Source: an uncultured Desulfobacter sp. (GTDB lineage: Bacteria; Desulfobacterota; Desulfobacteria; Desulfobacterales; Desulfobacteraceae). Taken from it: a stretch of DNA of 64,000 nucleotides. This document shows, piece by piece, positions 61,461-64,000 of the stretch. The DNA is taken from NCBI RefSeq assembly GCF_963666675.1, contig NZ_OY762929.1:5242001-5306000 (forward strand). Direction: 5' to 3'. Position 1 is the stretch's first letter. Every line of letters starts with the position of its first letter. A program made the position numbers and the translations under genes. The notes under the pieces are model-generated. The model did no database searches and was not told the origin of the DNA. It saw only the letters and a program-made list of their open reading frames with translations.

Positions 61461-62018
61461 TGTTAGCTCTCCTCTTTAATTCTGTTATATCTTGTTATTA
61501 TGACAAAAAAAAACATTTCAATAGCTTTTAAAGAAATATGGATAACGCCCAATTAAATATCAAGTTGATCGTTACTTAATTTATTAAAGCTCAAAAAAGA
61601 TGTCAAGAGGATAACTATTTGGTTTTTAAGGCTATTTTATAATTAATTGTGAATTTATTTGCTTAATTTTTCCATAATTACATCTATTAGCCTGGCAATT
61701 GGGGATTTATTTCTCCAAGATTTTTTTTCTTGGAGATACATGGGAAAAATATTATAGCACGATCGTTAAGGATAGAATATCCAGGAGCATTTTATCACAT
61801 CACTGCCCAAGGGAATGCCCGGGCATCTTTTTTTTAGATAATACAGACTGGATCTTCAATCAGATTGATTCCAATAACGGCCATGGGCCGACCTGGTCTA
61901 TCATGACCCAGGCTTCGACCCACAACGAAGAATGAAAGAATTCAATAAGTTATCAAACTCTTTCATATAAAAAAAATCCCAATGATGATTAAACTGTCTT
62001 AAAACGCTTTTCTACGCC
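61461..62018. other. Intergenic region upstream of the 1110-residue protein gene
   Basis: 558 bp, strongly AT-rich at 61490-61700. It should hold the promoter for the minus-strand gene at 61460. The right part holds the third 93-nt repeat, which ends 55 bp from the stop of the beta-helix protein gene. No gene was seen. Confidence 0.5.
61871..61963. repeat. Third copy of the 93-nt structured repeat
   Basis: It starts CCAATAACGGCCATGGGCCG and is followed by TCATATAA, as in the tandem copies at 57822-58015. The ACCTGG/CCAGG stem is kept, with a changed loop (TCTATCATGA), which suggests that the stem matters more than the loop. Confidence 0.85.
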
Positions 62019-64000
62019 TTACACTGGCCGTCGCCTGCGTTGCCATGCGGCAACCAGGAGACCTGATGCCAGGAGTATCAGACTTCCGGGCAGAGGGACG
62101 GAGGAGACCCCGGAGACGGCAATCAGTTGTCCCGATCCTGTGGCAAAGTCATAGGAAATACCGCCAAGGTAGTCGTTTCCGTCCAGATCTGCCAGGTAAT
62201 AGAGGTTCATATCGCCGCAGACATTTATAATCTGCCCCTGGGCGTTAAATTTGATACCGGTAATGATTTCGGTGTAAAAGGCCGTGCTTTGGCTGTCTTC
62301 ATTGCCGTCTAAAAGAAAAAGCATCTCCACGTCATCACCAAGGGTTAAGTTTCCCCAGGCAAAATTATCATTAAATCCGTCAAGGGGCGACGCCGTCGCC
62401 ACGCCTGCCGAAAACAAATTGTGAACGCCGTTGTCACCACCTGTGAACGTCAGCATGACGTTGATGGTGTCCCACTCGGTGGTCCGGGTACTGTAATTGA
62501 CAAAGTCTCCTGCGATGAAAAAGCGCGCCAACGCCTCCGGGTCGGACCCGCCAGCAACAAGGGCACCGTTTTCATCCACTGTGACATTGTCCATATAGGT
62601 GTCGCCTTGGTCGCTGTAAAACGTACCCTGTTCCAGATAATCGCCCTTAAAATGTACCTCACCACCGTTGTTGAGGATGGTTCCCGCGTTGGTTGTGTTG
62701 CCCCGGACGGTTGACCGGCCCTGGGTGAATTCCATTTCACCGGTGTTGGAGAGTGTGGACGCTGCAATGTCACCATTACCGGCCATCCGCCCGGTATTGA
62801 CGATGGCGCTGCTGCTGTCCAACGTACCGGATACCAGGGACAAAGTCCCGTCTATCCGTACATCCCCGCCGGTATGGGTGTGGGTTCCCGAAAGGGTATA
62901 GCGGCTGTTTTTTCCCACGGCCACTTTCCCAGTGGTGGCAACGGCCTGGGTCACCTTGAGGTTGGCCCCCGGGCCGTCCAAGGCATCCAGGGTGGTTTCG
63001 CCGCCGCTGCCGGCGGGTATCCGGGCGCCGTCAAATGTGCTGCTGCCGATGAAAAGATCTGAAAATTGATTGGTTGCCCCTTTGAGCGTCGTGGTGCCGC
63101 CGGCAAAATATCCTTTCCAGCCAGCGGCAGTGGTAGATGTGATGCCGTCATTCATGGTCAGATTGAAGTCCTGGTCCACGCCGGAAAGGTCTGCAGTGCC
63201 GTCCATGTTTGCGACATAACCAAAGGTCAAAAATGAATTGTGCTCGGTGGTGGTGCTGTTGATAATGCCGCCGTTGACGGATGCGCCGTTCAACAGGTGT
63301 ACCACGTTTTGGGTGTAGTACGCCTGTGGTTCTACGGTTTCGTCTTCTTCTGTTCCCGGCAGAATGAAGATACCGGGCCAGGAGAAATAGACAGGAACGT
63401 CGGAGTTCAACGCATATCCGTCCGGGCCGGTAGAGGAAAGTAAACCGGTAAGATAGACGACATTCCCCCCGCCGCTAAGCCGGATTCCATCGGCGGCCTC
63501 TCCTGAGGTTTCAAGGGTTCCGGATACATTGATGATATTCTTGTTTCCCGTTAACAGGACATGGGCCTGGCTTCCGGATGTTCCGGCATAACCGGAAAGG
63601 GTAACGGATGCGTCGGCACCTGCGTCAATCGCCGTGGCTCCTTCTCCCCATGTAGAGATGCTTCCGGAAATGGAAGCGAAATTACTGCCGGCGTTCAGGC
63701 CACGGCCCTCTTTCCCGTAAGTTACAATACTGCCGGATAAATTAATCCTGTCTGCCGTATCAACTGCATAGCCATAGTTGCCATGGGTTTTGACGCTGCC
63801 TGATATATTGATCTCTTCGGTCTGTTCTGTAACAATCGCATAATTGCCGTCGGTTTCAATTGATCCAGAAACGGTAATGGATGTTACATCCAGGGCATTA
63901 ATTCCGAAACTGTTTCCGGTTACATTTATATCTCCTGAAATATTGACCTCATCTGCGTAAAAAGCCAGGATTCCTGCCCCGCCGAAGCCCTCATGATTGA
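62019..64000 (-). CDS. Large beta-helix surface protein with VPLP-type sorting tail (5' end beyond window)
   Basis: The frame is open from 64000 to the stop at 62019, at least 660 residues, so only the C-terminal part is present. Short repeats of the kind ISGSI(S/E)T-G...A(I/V)-(N/D)- at 63480-64000 read as a right-handed beta-helix passenger, like autotransporter-type and polymorphic surface proteins. A second region has GDVRIDGTLSLVSGTLDSSSAIVNTGRMAGNGDIAAS-like strands. The C-terminus is VPLPGSLILLASGLLVAAWQRRRRPV, a PEP-CTERM/VPLPA-type sorting signal for an exosortase (XrtD-like enzymes handle the VPLPA form). It has no visible dockerin. The nearest downstream gene is the 1110-residue protein. 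Confidence 0.82.
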   Translation of the reverse strand, partial: NHEGFGGAGILAFYADEVNISGDINVTGNSFGINALDVTSITVSGSIETDGNYAIVTEQTEEINISGSVKTHGNYGYAVDTADRINLSGSIVTYGKEGRGLNAGSNFASISGSISTWGEGATAIDAGADASVTLSGYAGTSGSQAHVLLTGNKNIINVSGTLETSGEAADGIRLSGGGNVVYLTGLLSSTGPDGYALNSDVPVYFSWPGIFILPGTEEDETVEPQAYYTQNVVHLLNGASVNGGIINSTTTEHNSFLTFGYVANMDGTADLSGVDQDFNLTMNDGITSTTAAGWKGYFAGGTTTLKGATNQFSDLFIGSSTFDGARIPAGSGGETTLDALDGPGANLKVTQAVATTGKVAVGKNSRYTLSGTHTHTGGDVRIDGTLSLVSGTLDSSSAIVNTGRMAGNGDIAASTLSNTGEMEFTQGRSTVRGNTTNAGTILNNGGEVHFKGDYLEQGTFYSDQGDTYMDNVTVDENGALVAGGSDPEALARFFIAGDFVNYSTRTTEWDTINVMLTFTGGDNGVHNLFSAGVATASPLDGFNDNFAWGNLTLGDDVEMLFLLDGNEDSQSTAFYTEIITGIKFNAQGQIINVCGDMNLYYLADLDGNDYLGGISYDFATGSGQLIAVSGVSSVPLPGSLILLASGLLVAAWQRRRRPV

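Overview
The window reads as a chromosomal segment of a Gram-negative anaerobe, most likely a sulfate reducer of the Desulfobacteraceae type (phylum Desulfobacterota). This is an inference from gene content: an AhbB-type siroheme decarboxylase, indolepyruvate:ferredoxin oxidoreductase with a phenylacetate-CoA ligase, TRAP and Liv uptake systems, a ZraPSR system with a sigma-54 promoter, a di-haem lipoprotein, PEP-CTERM-like sorting tails, and several dockerin-bearing secreted proteins. No rRNA, tRNA, CRISPR array or transposase gene was seen.

Layout. 1-7.6 kb: an Hsp20 fragment, then a tight + strand operon lon-rlpA-gmhB-recD2-DUF945, with stop/start overlaps at three of its four junctions. 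7.6-16.3 kb, all on the minus strand: a HTH/periplasmic-binding-like regulator, a degenerate shikimate-kinase homologue, the zinc operon znuA-znuC-znuB-zur, a DUF1178 gene, a B12-type radical SAM gene overlapping ahbB, and mtnA. 16.3-24 kb: AT-richer + strand genes for secreted proteins (a cohesin-like/dockerin protein, a PEP-CTERM protein, a PPC-repeat/dockerin protein, and a thrombospondin-3-repeat/dockerin protein), with a dockerin gene remnant and large hairpins between them. 24-27 kb: gntR-trpB-trpA, divergent from a di-haem lipoprotein. 27.8-34.4 kb: a MEDS/PAS hybrid kinase and zraSR with divergent zraP. 34.4-43.4 kb, minus strand: an ornithine aminotransferase-like gene with a secreted unknown, a TRAP transporter, paaK and iorBA. 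43.9-50.2 kb: a methyltransferase, livKHMGF and a second methyltransferase. 50.6-54.4 kb, minus strand: a secreted unknown, dcu and an aspartase fused to a cyclic-nucleotide-binding-like domain. 55-64 kb, minus strand: lapD, lapG, a 1110-residue repetitive dockerin protein and the C-terminal part of a beta-helix protein with a VPLP-type sorting tail.

How the parts may work together. The Ior/PaaK/TRAP/Liv block looks like an import and activation route for branched-chain or aromatic amino acids and arylacetates. The Dcu/aspartase operon fits aspartate fermentation to fumarate and succinate. The LapD/LapG pair beside two large surface proteins suggests c-di-GMP control of cell-surface display.

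The clearest non-genic signal is a family of about 113-bp non-autonomous mobile elements (MITEs). There are five copies. Three have perfect 8-bp target duplications, one of these sits inside another palindromic repeat, and another overlaps a stop codon. A separate 93-nt structured repeat occurs three times around the lapG and surface-protein genes. Other points of note are a probable ATA start codon for znuC, near-identical 324-bp and ~540-bp tandem repeats inside two secreted-protein genes, and a 21-bp hairpin overlapping the mtnA stop codon.
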